From a virus, in IMG/VR virus record IMGVR_UViG_3300047667_000742, positions 1-39,599 of that record: a stretch of 39,599 nucleotides of DNA. One strand, given 5' to 3'. The position numbers and the translations under genes were made by a program. Below are positions 1 to 8,765 of this stretch, in pieces (position 1 is the stretch's first letter; each line of letters begins with the position of its first letter). The notes under the pieces are model-generated. The model saw only the letters and a list, made by a program, of their open reading frames with translations. It was not told the DNA's origin and made no database searches.

Positions 1-424
1 TGACAAAAGCAACTTGCTGACGACGAACCCAATAGTCTGCGACGCGAGATTGGATAGCAGCGGCAGGGTCATCACCTGACATCAACTTTGCAAGCTGAGT
101 TGCGGTCCAAGAGTTGTTACGCTCAAGACGAACAGCGACTTCTGTGAGAGTACCGATTTTGTTTGGATCGGGATCAACCACGCCACCGGTGAAGGTGTTG
201 CGAACGCTTTCGTTAGATACGCGCTCTTCGTCGTTGTCGAGGTCGTCGTAAGACGGCATATTGAAAGTGAGACCGCCACCGTTGAGCAGAGCCGCCATGT
301 CACTATCAGAGACTACGGCACCAGAACGAATGAGGCGAGATTTTTCTTCAGTTTCCTGCAAAGCATAGGGAGTGAAGATTTCGGGGACAATGATGTCCGA
401 GATTGAAGTGTGTCCAGAGGCCAT
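1..424 (-). CDS. Major capsid protein, N-terminal part (runs off the left edge)
   Basis: The first 141 codons of a minus-strand gene are visible; no stop is reached before base 1. The start ATG at 424 follows GGAAAGGATCC. The protein opens with MASGHTSISDIIVPEIFTPY and later has an LLNGGGLTFNMPSYDDL stretch and a segment rich in NNSWTATQLAKLMSGDDP. This matches, from memory, the N-terminus of phage major capsid proteins of the gp13-like family. It lies directly downstream of scaffold, portal and large terminase, the usual head-gene order. It would form the HK97-fold shell. Only the N-terminus can be judged. Confidence 0.8.
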   Translation of the reverse strand, partial: MASGHTSISDIIVPEIFTPYALQETEEKSRLIRSGAVVSDSDMAALLNGGGLTFNMPSYDDLDNDEERVSNESVRNTFTGGVVDPDPNKIGTLTEVAVRLERNNSWTATQLAKLMSGDDPAAAIQSRVADYWVRRQQVAFV

Positions 425-494
425 TGAAGAGGATCCTTTCCTAAGATGTTCATGGCTAGATAAATTGCTAGTCCCATGACCAGCCGAAGAGAGT

Positions 495-527
495 TTGTCA
501 AGCACCTCCCATGGAAGCACTTGACAA
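495..527 (-). promoter_or_regulatory. 33-base palindrome upstream of the capsid gene, possible promoter or RNA hairpin
   Basis: The arms TTGTCAAGCACCTCC and GGAAGCACTTGACAA surround a 3-base loop. Eight outer pairs are perfect and the inner ones pair with G-U wobbles in the minus transcript. On the minus strand the inner half supplies TTGACA, with CATGGG 17 bases downstream (473-478), resembling the weaker promoter copies at 12.1 and 12.3 kb. The 138-base gap between scaffold and capsid holds nothing else. It could be a capsid promoter with operator, or a stability hairpin that raises capsid mRNA level. Confidence 0.45.
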
Positions 528-562
528 TATATTTACATCACGCTGCAGAAGATTGCAACAGG

Positions 563-1387
563 TTATTTGCTCGGAGCCGGACGAGCACCACCAATAGATG
601 TTCCAGCAGCCGTTGCGAGTTGAACAGCTACTTCTCGGTCTGAATTGATGAGTTGGCCCTGTTGAGTAACGTTCCAGTTATCACCAGAGAATGGATTCTT
701 ACCACCGTTGACGCCACCCATACCGCCGCCAGCACCACCACCTGTAGATGTAGGCCACCAGTGAGGACGCTGTTTCTGCATCTCTTGCATGAACTGCTTT
801 ACGTCTACTCCAGGAGTAACCCCGTCAGCGTCAGTCTTAACAATCCATTTGCCAGTAGTCTCATCTTTCTCGAGGTAGTCTGCAGCCACGAGTTCAATAT
901 CACGAAGGGCTGTGCCATGGACTTTCATCTCAGATGCAATCTTACGAACAACTTCGTTGCGAGAGCCTGTGGTGATAGTTCCGTTCAGCTTGTCGTTGTT
1001 TGAAGTCAGCTCACCATTCGCTGTTGTGAGTTCTTCGATCTGCCGTTCCAGAGGTGCAGTTTTCTGCTTCATGCGAGACTCAACGATCTTGTTGATTGCC
1101 TCATCATCCAGCTTGCCACCACTCGCAGCTTCCAATTCTTCGACCCGATCCAAGGTAGCTTGAACTTCTGTAGCGTTCATACCTTTGAACGGTTTGAAAT
1201 CAGCTTTCGTTTTGGCGTGGTCTTCACGCTCTTTACGAAGACCTTCTTGAACACGGTCTATGTCCACTTGGGTTTTCATACCCACTACGCCTGTCAACAC
1301 GGCTCTGCCATCTTGCTCAGTGTACAGAAATTTAGCATTCGCAGGAACTTCTGCCATTGTTTCGTAGAATAGTTCGATCGGATCCAT
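563..1387 (-). CDS. Capsid assembly scaffold protein
   Basis: A 274-residue protein between portal and capsid genes. The middle (about residues 40-140) is charged and heptad-rich, with KEREDHAKTKADFKPF and a later ERQIEELTTANGELTSNNDKL segment, typical of a coiled-coil scaffold. The C-terminal third contains a Gly-rich GGGAGGGMGGVNGG linker and ends in basic residues, where scaffolds usually contact capsid subunits. Scaffolds of this type accompany gp13-like capsid proteins. Start ATG at 1387 follows AAAGGAGACCGGAC. It would be expelled or degraded during head maturation. Confidence 0.75.
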   Translation of the reverse strand: MDPIELFYETMAEVPANAKFLYTEQDGRAVLTGVVGMKTQVDIDRVQEGLRKEREDHAKTKADFKPFKGMNATEVQATLDRVEELEAASGGKLDDEAINKIVESRMKQKTAPLERQIEELTTANGELTSNNDKLNGTITTGSRNEVVRKIASEMKVHGTALRDIELVAADYLEKDETTGKWIVKTDADGVTPGVDVKQFMQEMQKQRPHWWPTSTGGGAGGGMGGVNGGKNPFSGDNWNVTQQGQLINSDREVAVQLATAAGTSIGGARPAPSK

Positions 1388-1434
1388 GTCCGGTCTCCTT
1401 TATAGAACGGCTCCATGGCCGCTGTTATTGGGGA

Positions 1435-2943
1435 TCATTCCCCTGTCTTAGCTTTGTTGCGGGCAGACTTTTTATCGCCTGTGTCGTCTCCGGCTGAGTT
1501 CTGGCTAGGTCCAGCCCTATCTCCAGTCTCTGGTGTCTTGAAAGGATGATCTTCAGCTTCCTCTAGTTTAGAAGCTGCCATTTCTTCTTCAAAGGTGAGA
1601 GCAGTGATTTTGCGCTTGCGAGCAATAGCATGTAGTGAAGAAGCGCTGATTGGGAAGCCCAAGGTGCGAGCAGTTGCCATCTCTACCATCGTCTGACCTG
1701 TGAGTGGTGTCTCGCCGAATTCTTTGTTCGGTGTGACTTTTACTTCTTCTGGGTTTAGACCCATCCATTCAGCACACGTCTTAAGGATATCTTCAAGCGC
1801 CATAGCGCCAGCGTCTGCGACTTGATTGAGGTCTGCTGTGCGGCTGGCAACACGGATACGCATACTGTCACCGCTCTCACGCTCGCGGCTGGTGCTGTCT
1901 AGAGTCTGCGCACCCATAGTACCAGCACGGCTCTCTAGTTTATCAATCGCCTCACGTTGCTCTGTGAGACCTTTACCTTCTACTCCAACAAATTCCGCTG
2001 TTGCTCCTAACGGAAGATCTAAGCGAGCACCTGTACCAGTCCGGACAGCCTCTCCTTCGTCTAGTTGAGCTCCAGTAGTAACGAAAGTATCTTGCCCCTG
2101 CATGAACAAATTTTGGCGATAATCTGCATCTGACCTAAACAGGGTTAGACAAAGGTTGCTCAAGTCCAAAAGAACTGGATCATCAGGCTCAGCAGTGACA
2201 TCAACGGAGTTTACAATCACAAACGGAATTTTATTGAGTTCTCTACCTTTGTAGGAAGGTCTCTTCAACTCACTCTCATTAAATGCGCTGTCGCGGAACA
2301 ATGCTTGGCTGTATGTTCCGATTTGTTGGTTATCGTCAGGTTCACCGAGAATAAGGACTCTGTGTTGGGTTGTGAGATCCCACATGAAGTTATCTTTGCG
2401 AATGTAAGTAGTCTCGTCTAAGATCACCATGTTTAGTGAGTCTTTATTGAGATCAGTAGTACCAACGTCCCAATTGATGATACGTTCTGCTCCATATAGA
2501 GACAAAATCGGTAAATCTGGTCCAGTGCCAGGAACAAGAGGCAAATCTGCCATAATACCAGTGCGACCAACAAGAAGTTGCTCTGAGTTGATTCGACGGA
2601 GGAAGTCTTCAAGTTTTTCACCCTTACTAGAGCGAATGTCTTCCATTCCTTCGGGTAGCTCTATTTTCGGAGGTTGATTGTGCATCATACCAACCGCCAT
2701 CTGCACAGCTTCGCGAACAAAGTTGTGATAACGAGCTCTTTTCAAATAAGCGGCGTAAGCAGTAGCTCCTGTAGAGTTTGCGTCTTTTCCATAGCCATCC
2801 AAAATGTGAGATGAAGTAGCAGGAAGGTATTGAGTATTTCGAGACTTAACTCGCTTCTCACCTTTGTACGTATCACGCATTTGCTTCCAGTCTGGAAGGT
2901 GTTCCGAGTAAGAAGGGTGATTTTGAGTGAGAGAATTATCCAT
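1435..2943 (-). CDS. Portal protein, DUF4055-like
   Basis: About 502 residues. The N-terminus (HPSYSEHLPDWKQMRDTYKG, then AYLKRARYHNFVREAVQMAVG) and a later GRTGIMADLP fit the DUF4055 portal family; usual length is 450-550. It forms the dodecameric DNA gate at the head vertex. The position between large terminase and scaffold agrees. The open frame extends to a TTG at 2979, but that codon lies inside the -35 region of the promoter at 2951-2991. I therefore prefer the ATG at 2943; an ATG at 2955 lies in the -10 hexamer. No good ribosome-binding site precedes 2943. Confidence 0.85.
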   Translation of the reverse strand: MDNSLTQNHPSYSEHLPDWKQMRDTYKGEKRVKSRNTQYLPATSSHILDGYGKDANSTGATAYAAYLKRARYHNFVREAVQMAVGMMHNQPPKIELPEGMEDIRSSKGEKLEDFLRRINSEQLLVGRTGIMADLPLVPGTGPDLPILSLYGAERIINWDVGTTDLNKDSLNMVILDETTYIRKDNFMWDLTTQHRVLILGEPDDNQQIGTYSQALFRDSAFNESELKRPSYKGRELNKIPFVIVNSVDVTAEPDDPVLLDLSNLCLTLFRSDADYRQNLFMQGQDTFVTTGAQLDEGEAVRTGTGARLDLPLGATAEFVGVEGKGLTEQREAIDKLESRAGTMGAQTLDSTSRERESGDSMRIRVASRTADLNQVADAGAMALEDILKTCAEWMGLNPEEVKVTPNKEFGETPLTGQTMVEMATARTLGFPISASSLHAIARKRKITALTFEEEMAASKLEEAEDHPFKTPETGDRAGPSQNSAGDDTGDKKSARNKAKTGE

Positions 2944-2950
2944 AAAGAAG

Positions 2951-2991
2951 AGCATACCTATATCTAATTGGTTTGACAATCACTTTTTGTC
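2951..2991 (-). promoter_or_regulatory. Promoter module in front of the portal gene
   Basis: Palindrome GACAATCACTTTTTGTC (plus strand, 2975-2991) has perfect GACAA/TTGTC arms. On the minus strand TTGTCA is followed after 17 bases by TATGCT (2951-2956). The predicted transcript start, seven bases further on, coincides with the ATG at 2943. The palindrome overlaps the last codon and stop of the terminase gene. Confidence 0.65.
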
Positions 2992-4522
2992 AATGAGCGC
3001 CTGTCGTTGTTCCAGAACTTCCGGTTTGCCCAACAGAGCGGATAAAATAGCGAACCTCGTCAGCGACGTGGTCTTCTGCATCAGTGTTTATGTCGTCTGG
3101 GTTCTTTTCATCACGAGGGAGCACTGGTAAAGTCTCAATAAAAGCTGTGCAGTTAGTAAAAACGAATAAAGCTGGCTTCTCCCGAGGGAAAATAGCGATA
3201 ACTTCACCTTTTTCATCTTTCTTCACGTTGGGTCCAGCGTTTCTGATACGCTGTCTCAGCTGAGACCAACCTGTAACACGAGATCCAGGACGTTTATCGG
3301 CTGCGTTCCACATAATTCCAGGATAAATGTTCCCATCATCCAATCTTACTTTGGCTTTCATGTCCGTGGCGATACAATTTCCGTTTTCAGCCGCAAATAT
3401 CTGCGAATCAGCAACACCTGCTTTGACGCGACACCAAGTTGTTCCTCTTTCTCTCCAACCACATTCCATTTCTTTCTTAACGATACCTTCGGAGATCTCT
3501 GATGCCAGAATATTAAGCCCTTCGTTCGGACGGTTGTCGTGGCATCCATACCATTCTCGAATACGAAATACATCTCCCCGAATGGTGCTTCGCCAATTTC
3601 CATCCCGTAGCTGTACGTCTTCTCCATTGCTGATTGCCCACCAGCCCACAGAGAAAGGCTTGCTCGCACCCCAGTCAAAGCTCCTAGTGATCTTCCAGTT
3701 ATATGGAATATCAAACGGTAAGACAACATTGTACTTAGGATCCCATACATCGTCAAACATTCCTCCAGACACGATATCCCATGAACCATCTAACCAAGCC
3801 TTCTTCTGGGCTTCGTTATCAGCCGATGCAGCAATCTTCTGTTTGTATTCTGGATCTGCTTCAAGTAGTATGAGGTTCTCATCAATGTGTGATTTTATGC
3901 TGAGACGTGGAGGTTCTTTCTCACCATCTTCATCCATAATGTCACGACGAACTATCATGTTTAGGCTCTGCGGTTTGAAACGGTTCTTTACCCAATTATG
4001 ACCAGGACCCGAGGGGTTCGTGGTTGCCCGACACATGCGTGGCATACCCTTCACAGAGGAACGGCAGGTAGACATCATTTTCTTGTAGCCTTTGGCGTTA
4101 GGCCAGTTACAGAGTTCTTCCCAGCCAATCCATGGATATTCGTGACCGTGATAGTTATCATAGTCATTTTCTTTTGCGAATTGTCGCAGAAGAAGCTGCT
4201 CACCAGTGGGCCAAGTCCACGTATGTTCGGAGTGGTTGAATTTCGCAGTAGGCCAAATCTGCGGTATCCACTTTTTTGTCTTCGAGATAACGTCGGTCAA
4301 TTGCTTGTAGGTCTGACGAAACAGAATTCCTTTCCACCCAGCACCATGTCCTTTACCAACGTGCATACAATAAGACATGAGGAGAGAATCAGTTTTCCCA
4401 CCTCCACGTGTCCCCTCAAACAATACCTCAAAGACAGGGGTTGAAGACAAGAACGCTTCTTGCGATCCAGGCATAGGTCTCCAGACTACATTCTTTGGAT
4501 ATGATTTCGTTTCAGTTTGCAT
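2990..4522 (-). CDS. terL: Terminase large subunit
   Basis: A 510-residue packaging motor. An ATPase domain lies at the N-terminus: Walker A GTRGGGKTDS at about residues 37-46, a Walker B-like WIGWEEL with catalytic acid, and the coupling motif TTNPSGPGHNW. The C-terminal RNase H-like nuclease has acidic residues in SFDWGASKPF (about 282), VADSQIF and EDHVADEVRYF. The length is normal. It cuts concatemers and pumps DNA through the portal encoded just downstream. The start at 4522 has AAGGAAAG upstream. The small subunit is not adjacent but about 8 kb upstream at 12437-13093. Confidence 0.93.
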   Translation of the reverse strand: MQTETKSYPKNVVWRPMPGSQEAFLSSTPVFEVLFEGTRGGGKTDSLLMSYCMHVGKGHGAGWKGILFRQTYKQLTDVISKTKKWIPQIWPTAKFNHSEHTWTWPTGEQLLLRQFAKENDYDNYHGHEYPWIGWEELCNWPNAKGYKKMMSTCRSSVKGMPRMCRATTNPSGPGHNWVKNRFKPQSLNMIVRRDIMDEDGEKEPPRLSIKSHIDENLILLEADPEYKQKIAASADNEAQKKAWLDGSWDIVSGGMFDDVWDPKYNVVLPFDIPYNWKITRSFDWGASKPFSVGWWAISNGEDVQLRDGNWRSTIRGDVFRIREWYGCHDNRPNEGLNILASEISEGIVKKEMECGWRERGTTWCRVKAGVADSQIFAAENGNCIATDMKAKVRLDDGNIYPGIMWNAADKRPGSRVTGWSQLRQRIRNAGPNVKKDEKGEVIAIFPREKPALFVFTNCTAFIETLPVLPRDEKNPDDINTDAEDHVADEVRYFIRSVGQTGSSGTTTGAH

Positions 4523-4538
4523 GGTGAATGTTCTTTCC

Positions 4539-5150
4539 TTAGCTTAGGCCAAACCCTGCACGAACATCGACAGCCTGTAATTCGGTCAGTGTGGTTGCGT
4601 TTGCAATTTGCAGATAAAGCCCGCGACGTGCGGCGGTTAGCCCCCCATACATCACTCGGTATTGCGCCCGCAGCCGAAGGATTTTCTCGGCCATTTCTAA
4701 GGCAGTCTCTCCTGTAGGTTCGCGTAGCGTGTCGATCAAATCATTCTGACCGCCTGCAATCACCTCTTTGGAGGCTTCCACCTGCTCAGCCCAACCTTCG
4801 CGTTCTTCAAGAGGGTAGGCTTTGCTTAGAGGTTCCATCGCCTCGGAATAGGTACGGTTGACTTCGTGGTTCAAGGCGGCACGGATATCCTCAATAGTCA
4901 TGTCCGAGATGGTCACAGTGCGCAGAACGCGGTCAGCCTCTACCGTGTCAACGCTGGTCGATGTAGTGCGTGCGGTTGTTGAGTTGTCCACCGTTACTAC
5001 AACGATAGGAACAAGCTGTTCATCACCATAGACACCAGCGGTAGGGGGTGAAACCGTTTGGCCGTTCCCAAACGTCACGCGACCTTTCCCGTCGTGGTAA
5101 GTGCCGATCACTTGACCGCCTCTGATGTGTGCAAGCATTTGTCGCGGCAT
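4539..5150 (-). CDS. Tail-fibre-associated protein (possible assembly chaperone)
   Basis: 203 residues. The first 60 residues are beta-rich with an HIRGGQVIGTYHDGKGRVTFGNG segment. The C-terminal 110 residues are helical, with YPLEEREGWAEQVEASKEV followed by TGETALEMAEKILRLRAQYR. That helical pattern (aromatic and Pro near EQ-W-x-x-Q-x-E-A, then KI-x-x-x-A-x-x-Y) occurs in proteins beside phage tail fibres, often annotated as tail-fibre assembly proteins. It follows two fibre-like genes. Start at 5150 follows AAAGGAACGACAA. The function is an inference from pattern and context. Confidence 0.6.
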   Translation of the reverse strand: MPRQMLAHIRGGQVIGTYHDGKGRVTFGNGQTVSPPTAGVYGDEQLVPIVVVTVDNSTTARTTSTSVDTVEADRVLRTVTISDMTIEDIRAALNHEVNRTYSEAMEPLSKAYPLEEREGWAEQVEASKEVIAGGQNDLIDTLREPTGETALEMAEKILRLRAQYRVMYGGLTAARRGLYLQIANATTLTELQAVDVRAGFGLS

Positions 5151-5184
5151 TTGTCGTTCCTTTATGTAACATTTGTTATGCGGT

Positions 5185-5871
5185 TTAGCCTAAAAGAACA
5201 GCTACTTGTGGGGCTTGGGATAAACGGTTGTAACTTGTGGTTATTTTCCCCGATGTGGTCTGACCGTTTTGAACCGCTTGGTACGCTACTCCTAGTCTGT
5301 TGCTGCCCAAAATTTCCGTGGTTGTTTGATTCCAAAACGGTAAGGAGGTGTTGTATGCCTCAACAGTAATTGTGGTGGACGAGGAAGACTCAGCATAAAT
5401 AAACGAACCAGCAACAACCGCCATTTGATCGTCTGCTGTCCCTGTAACTACTGCAAGATCGTGAGCGGTGGGGCTTGTCTGTAGACTTGTTGCAGCTGAT
5501 AAAACTGACGGTGATCCCGTGGACTTTCTAAAGGATAGCATTTGACCGAGAAAGCGATTGCTTGATACCTGTCTAAAGTTAATTGAAGACCCTAAATCCC
5601 CAGCGTCAGCTACTTTTGTGAAAATAATAGTTCTTTGGCTGGTGGAACTAGATTCCTGCCTCTCGACTTGCTTGGTCCATCCCGTAGGGGTAAGTGTGGT
5701 GGATCGTGACATGGTGCTGGCAACAAGTAAATCACCGACAACCGTTCCTGTTGGAACTGAAAGCGCGCAAAATATTGATACGTCGATACGGTAATTGCCC
5801 GCAGCCACAAAAGAAACTGTGCCACCCGCAGCGGCGTACCTTCCGCCTCTCATTGGTAAAATCAGGCTCAC
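5185..5871 (-). CDS. Tail-fibre or receptor-binding structural protein
   Basis: 228 residues, rich in Ser, Thr, Gly and Ala with few Cys, giving a predominantly beta composition. A VGDLLVASTMSRSTTLTPTGW segment near residues 45-65 resembles a jelly-roll-like domain seen in phage fibre and tip proteins (a VGDLL then W pattern). Its ATG overlaps the stop of the 759-residue fibre gene upstream (ATGA), indicating translational coupling. It probably sits at the tail tip or decorates the fibre. No enzyme motif is visible. Confidence 0.6.
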   Translation of the reverse strand: MSLILPMRGGRYAAAGGTVSFVAAGNYRIDVSIFCALSVPTGTVVGDLLVASTMSRSTTLTPTGWTKQVERQESSSTSQRTIIFTKVADAGDLGSSINFRQVSSNRFLGQMLSFRKSTGSPSVLSAATSLQTSPTAHDLAVVTGTADDQMAVVAGSFIYAESSSSTTITVEAYNTSLPFWNQTTTEILGSNRLGVAYQAVQNGQTTSGKITTSYNRLSQAPQVAVLLG

Positions 5872-8147
5872 GGTAACGCTTCCACATTAACCGTAGAATA
5901 GTCCGTTCCACCAATGTTCAAGATCGTCATTCGTAAAATGAATTTATCACCGTCAGTGGTTGTTAGAGAATCGCCAGAAACGTTATCAATTGCCGTTGTC
6001 GTGACTGGCCCCGCGCTGGCGTTGTTTGTCATGAAAATTAAAATGTCTGTTGCAGTGTTTGTCGCTAGTGTAGGGGCCGAAAGTGGAAACGCTCCACCGT
6101 TGACGATCTGTTTATAGTTTGAATCAGTTGGTGTTGCTGTGACGCTTGGTGTGTAGGTTGTGCCACCGCTTTGAGTACCATCATCAGGCACAGACGCAGT
6201 GAAACCCGCTGTGAGGTTGTCAGGCACGTCAGCTTTCAAAGTGTCCGCGTCATATGCTTGCACGTTAACACCGATTTCAAGACCTACGTTTGCCCTAAAC
6301 AGAACAAAATTCAGAAAATCAGAGCCGTTGTTGCCACGAAGGACACAGCCGGACAATGCACCGTTACTACCACCGGAGAGGCCGATTGTGTATTCAACAA
6401 AGTCGGTCAGGGTGTTGCCACTAGTGTTTGAAGCTGTACTGCTAACGAACCACCACCCAAAGAACGTTGCTTCCTTCAGGACGGGGTTCAGAACGTATTC
6501 TTCTAACTCAACGCCAGCTTTCGCCAGAGTTAAATCAGCATAGTTGCCTTGACCGTACTGCAAAACGAAGTTGCCACTGGTGAAACGGTAAAGCCTGTGA
6601 CCTACAAAAGTTCCTGAACCTAAAGATATCAGGCTTCCGGCATTATCCCAGACCAGAGGAAGGTCAGTGTTTCCCCCTGCATCAGTAGCATCCCGCAAGG
6701 CCAAGAAAAATTCAGCATTCGTCACTTGGTTAAAAGGAACTGTGTTTGCGTTAAACACGTTACCTGTTGCGCCAATCTTGACTATCGATCCTTCTGTAGC
6801 ATCAAAACCCATGTCACCAGCGCGACCGGTAATTATTTGACCTTCTTTTAGCGGTACACCGTTAGCCACAAGAACTCGAACGATATCTCTTATCGTGTTC
6901 GCGTAGTGGCCGATTGTATTACTGGTGTATTCAAAGCTGACAATGGTGGAAGTTGACGTGTCCACAGCGATCCGCATAACGAACAGTTTACTCTCCCAGT
7001 CTAGGTGGGTCGGAAGGGTAGTCTGTTGCTGCAAGGTGCCTGTGTTATCGACATAAACCCAAGTGGATTCCTTCGTTAAATCTGCAACGGTAACACCTAC
7101 AGCACCCGCATAATCTATCCTGAAATAACCTGTAGATGTGTAAATTTCACCTTCAATCACTGGTATAGTGAAAGTTGTCCCACCAACCACTACTGATGCC
7201 GTGTCAAAATCTTTAGATATCCCTGTACTTCGCGCCTTCAATAATGCGCCATCAACATCATCAAAAAACGTTTGCACATCAGTGCTGACAGCAACCTTCA
7301 GGTTAGTGTCGTCAAGTGTCATGTTTGCAACGTCGAAAGTTGGCGTTGCCCCACTCACTAGGCTTTGGTCCAGCGCCTTCACGTCAATAATTGACACCAG
7401 TTCCGAATCCATCAACGCACCAGCCGCTTCAACGGTTGTGGCGTTAGTCACGTTCGCACCGTCTGCCACATTCAGGGCGGTTAGAAGTGAACTTTTACTG
7501 ATAGAACCTGTCAGCCCTACAACAGCTTGAACAGCGTCTGTCTGATCATGCTTAGACCAATTTCCGGTGAACGTGGTGGCTGAAGCATCGTCTGTTGTCG
7601 CAACGATGTTGTCACCGATTGCAAACGCCACACCGTCGACAATGCCAGCAACGGAAACGTAATAGAACCAACCTGTTTGAGCCAATCCGCTGCCAGCAAA
7701 ACTTCCTGAAGACGCGTCCCAATCACCCTTGTAGACCATGCCGTTCGCAAGTGCAGCAATGTCAATTTCCATTTGGTCAAGGTCGACCGCTTGTGAAACA
7801 GTGATATAATCTAGCTTAGTTTCATCGCCCAACGTGAAACTTGCTGTCGTATTATCTAAAACGGTTGACCACGCCTGAACGGTTGACCCAATATCAGCAC
7901 TTTGCAACGCGCTGTCAGCAAGGGAACCTTGTGAGCTTGAGGCAATGCCAGACAAACCTGAACCGTCACCGTCTATTGCCAGACCGCCGATTGTAGCTAG
8001 GGCAGTTTCAGGTAAAGGCACGTCAGAAAAGTTGTTGGTGGCAAGTAACGCACCAGCAACACTACCAGAAGGGCCTTGAATTCCTACTTGAGAAACTACA
8101 ATAGTAACTGATTCTGGAGAAGTGACAACTATTGTTTTATCTGACAT
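5868..8147 (-). CDS. Large tail-fibre protein
   Basis: 759 residues, dominated by Ser, Thr, Ala, Val, Asp and Asn with almost no Cys. The N-terminus carries a QGPSGS collagen-like turn, then repeating helical or linker segments (ALQSADIGSTVQAWSTVLD; MVYKGDWDASSGSFAGSG). The C-terminal half is beta-rich. This is the usual build of trimeric side-tail fibres. The frame extends to a GTG at 8165, but ATG 8147 has GAGG four bases upstream and overlaps the preceding gene by only 11 bases, so I use it. It probably recognises the host surface. Confidence 0.75.
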   Translation of the reverse strand: MSDKTIVVTSPESVTIVVSQVGIQGPSGSVAGALLATNNFSDVPLPETALATIGGLAIDGDGSGLSGIASSSQGSLADSALQSADIGSTVQAWSTVLDNTTASFTLGDETKLDYITVSQAVDLDQMEIDIAALANGMVYKGDWDASSGSFAGSGLAQTGWFYYVSVAGIVDGVAFAIGDNIVATTDDASATTFTGNWSKHDQTDAVQAVVGLTGSISKSSLLTALNVADGANVTNATTVEAAGALMDSELVSIIDVKALDQSLVSGATPTFDVANMTLDDTNLKVAVSTDVQTFFDDVDGALLKARSTGISKDFDTASVVVGGTTFTIPVIEGEIYTSTGYFRIDYAGAVGVTVADLTKESTWVYVDNTGTLQQQTTLPTHLDWESKLFVMRIAVDTSTSTIVSFEYTSNTIGHYANTIRDIVRVLVANGVPLKEGQIITGRAGDMGFDATEGSIVKIGATGNVFNANTVPFNQVTNAEFFLALRDATDAGGNTDLPLVWDNAGSLISLGSGTFVGHRLYRFTSGNFVLQYGQGNYADLTLAKAGVELEEYVLNPVLKEATFFGWWFVSSTASNTSGNTLTDFVEYTIGLSGGSNGALSGCVLRGNNGSDFLNFVLFRANVGLEIGVNVQAYDADTLKADVPDNLTAGFTASVPDDGTQSGGTTYTPSVTATPTDSNYKQIVNGGAFPLSAPTLATNTATDILIFMTNNASAGPVTTTAIDNVSGDSLTTTDGDKFILRMTILNIGGTDYSTVNVEALP

Positions 8148-8424
8148 GTACCTCGACCCTTTCACTTGCTAAAGAGGTTCCATCTGAAAGCTCCACCTGT
8201 AATCGTAGATAATACTTCCCGACAGTAACCATAGAAGTACCTTCAATAGTTATTGAGGCTAATCCGTTTGGGCCATCTACGAGTGTCGTTGTGCATTTTC
8301 CGTTGAGATCACCAGAGGCTTCAACTACCACAGGAGAAGTGATTGGAATAGCAGCCTCTGCTTCGTCTTGAAACAAGAATTGCAGAGTTGCATCTGATCC
8401 ACTAGTGATAGAAATAATGTCCAT
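8137..8424 (-). CDS. Small BppU-N-like baseplate or fibre-attachment protein
   Basis: 95 residues with an all-beta, Ig-like pattern: ATLQFLFQDEAEAAIPITS, then SITIEGTSMVTVGKYYLRLQV and a final SERVEVHVR. This resembles the N-terminal domain of BppU/DUF2479 baseplate proteins, which dock fibres to the tail. It is first in the fibre operon, and its last codons overlap the start of the 759-residue fibre. Start ATG at 8424 has GAGGATAAA upstream. Assignment is by pattern only. Confidence 0.55.
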   Translation of the reverse strand: MDIISITSGSDATLQFLFQDEAEAAIPITSPVVVEASGDLNGKCTTTLVDGPNGLASITIEGTSMVTVGKYYLRLQVELSDGTSLASERVEVHVR

Positions 8425-8486
8425 TTTATCCTCGTTCTGATAAAATTTAACTTAGCATTTCTTGTTCGCACTAGCAAGCCTAAAAC

Positions 8487-8765
8487 TTATCGAGACCTAT
8501 CCGTGTTGCAGCCCTGACAGATAATTCTTAGATTGTCAAGATTGTTAGTTCCTCCCTTGGACTTTTCTAAGATATGATCGAGACTAGCCATTCTTCTCGC
8601 TTGGGCTTTTCTTCCCTCTGGATCTTTGTTCCTCTTTATCTTTTCTTCATGAATTGGAAAGTACATTCTTTCCCCACAGCAAGGACAGAAGAATTCTTTA
8701 TGAGCCCAAGCGCGAGCCTTCATGCGGCTTCCCGCTCTCATCGCTGTTTTATGAAAGTCTTTCAT
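8487..8765 (-). CDS. HNH homing-type endonuclease
   Basis: 92 residues. A CPCCGERM knuckle near residue 27 and an LDHILEKSKGG...NLRIICQGCN core give the HNH motif, with the second Cys pair CQGCN completing a zinc site. The basic flanks suit DNA binding. ATG 8765 overlaps the upstream TGA as ATGA and has GGGAG before it, so it is preferred over a start at 8792. HNH genes in phages are often selfish or assist terminase; here it lies between small genes and the fibre operon, not beside terL. Confidence 0.85.
   Translation of the reverse strand: MKDFHKTAMRAGSRMKARAWAHKEFFCPCCGERMYFPIHEEKIKRNKDPEGRKAQARRMASLDHILEKSKGGTNNLDNLRIICQGCNTDRSR

Noticed and set aside
3327-4001. 224-codon plus-strand frame
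   Set aside because: Lies wholly inside the well-supported terminase gene in the opposite strand; no ribosome-binding site.
8425-8486. Possible further copy of the promoter palindrome before the 95-residue baseplate gene
   Set aside because: Only the TTATC half is recognisable; TTGCTA, 17 bases, TAAGTT could be a weak promoter but the dyad is absent.
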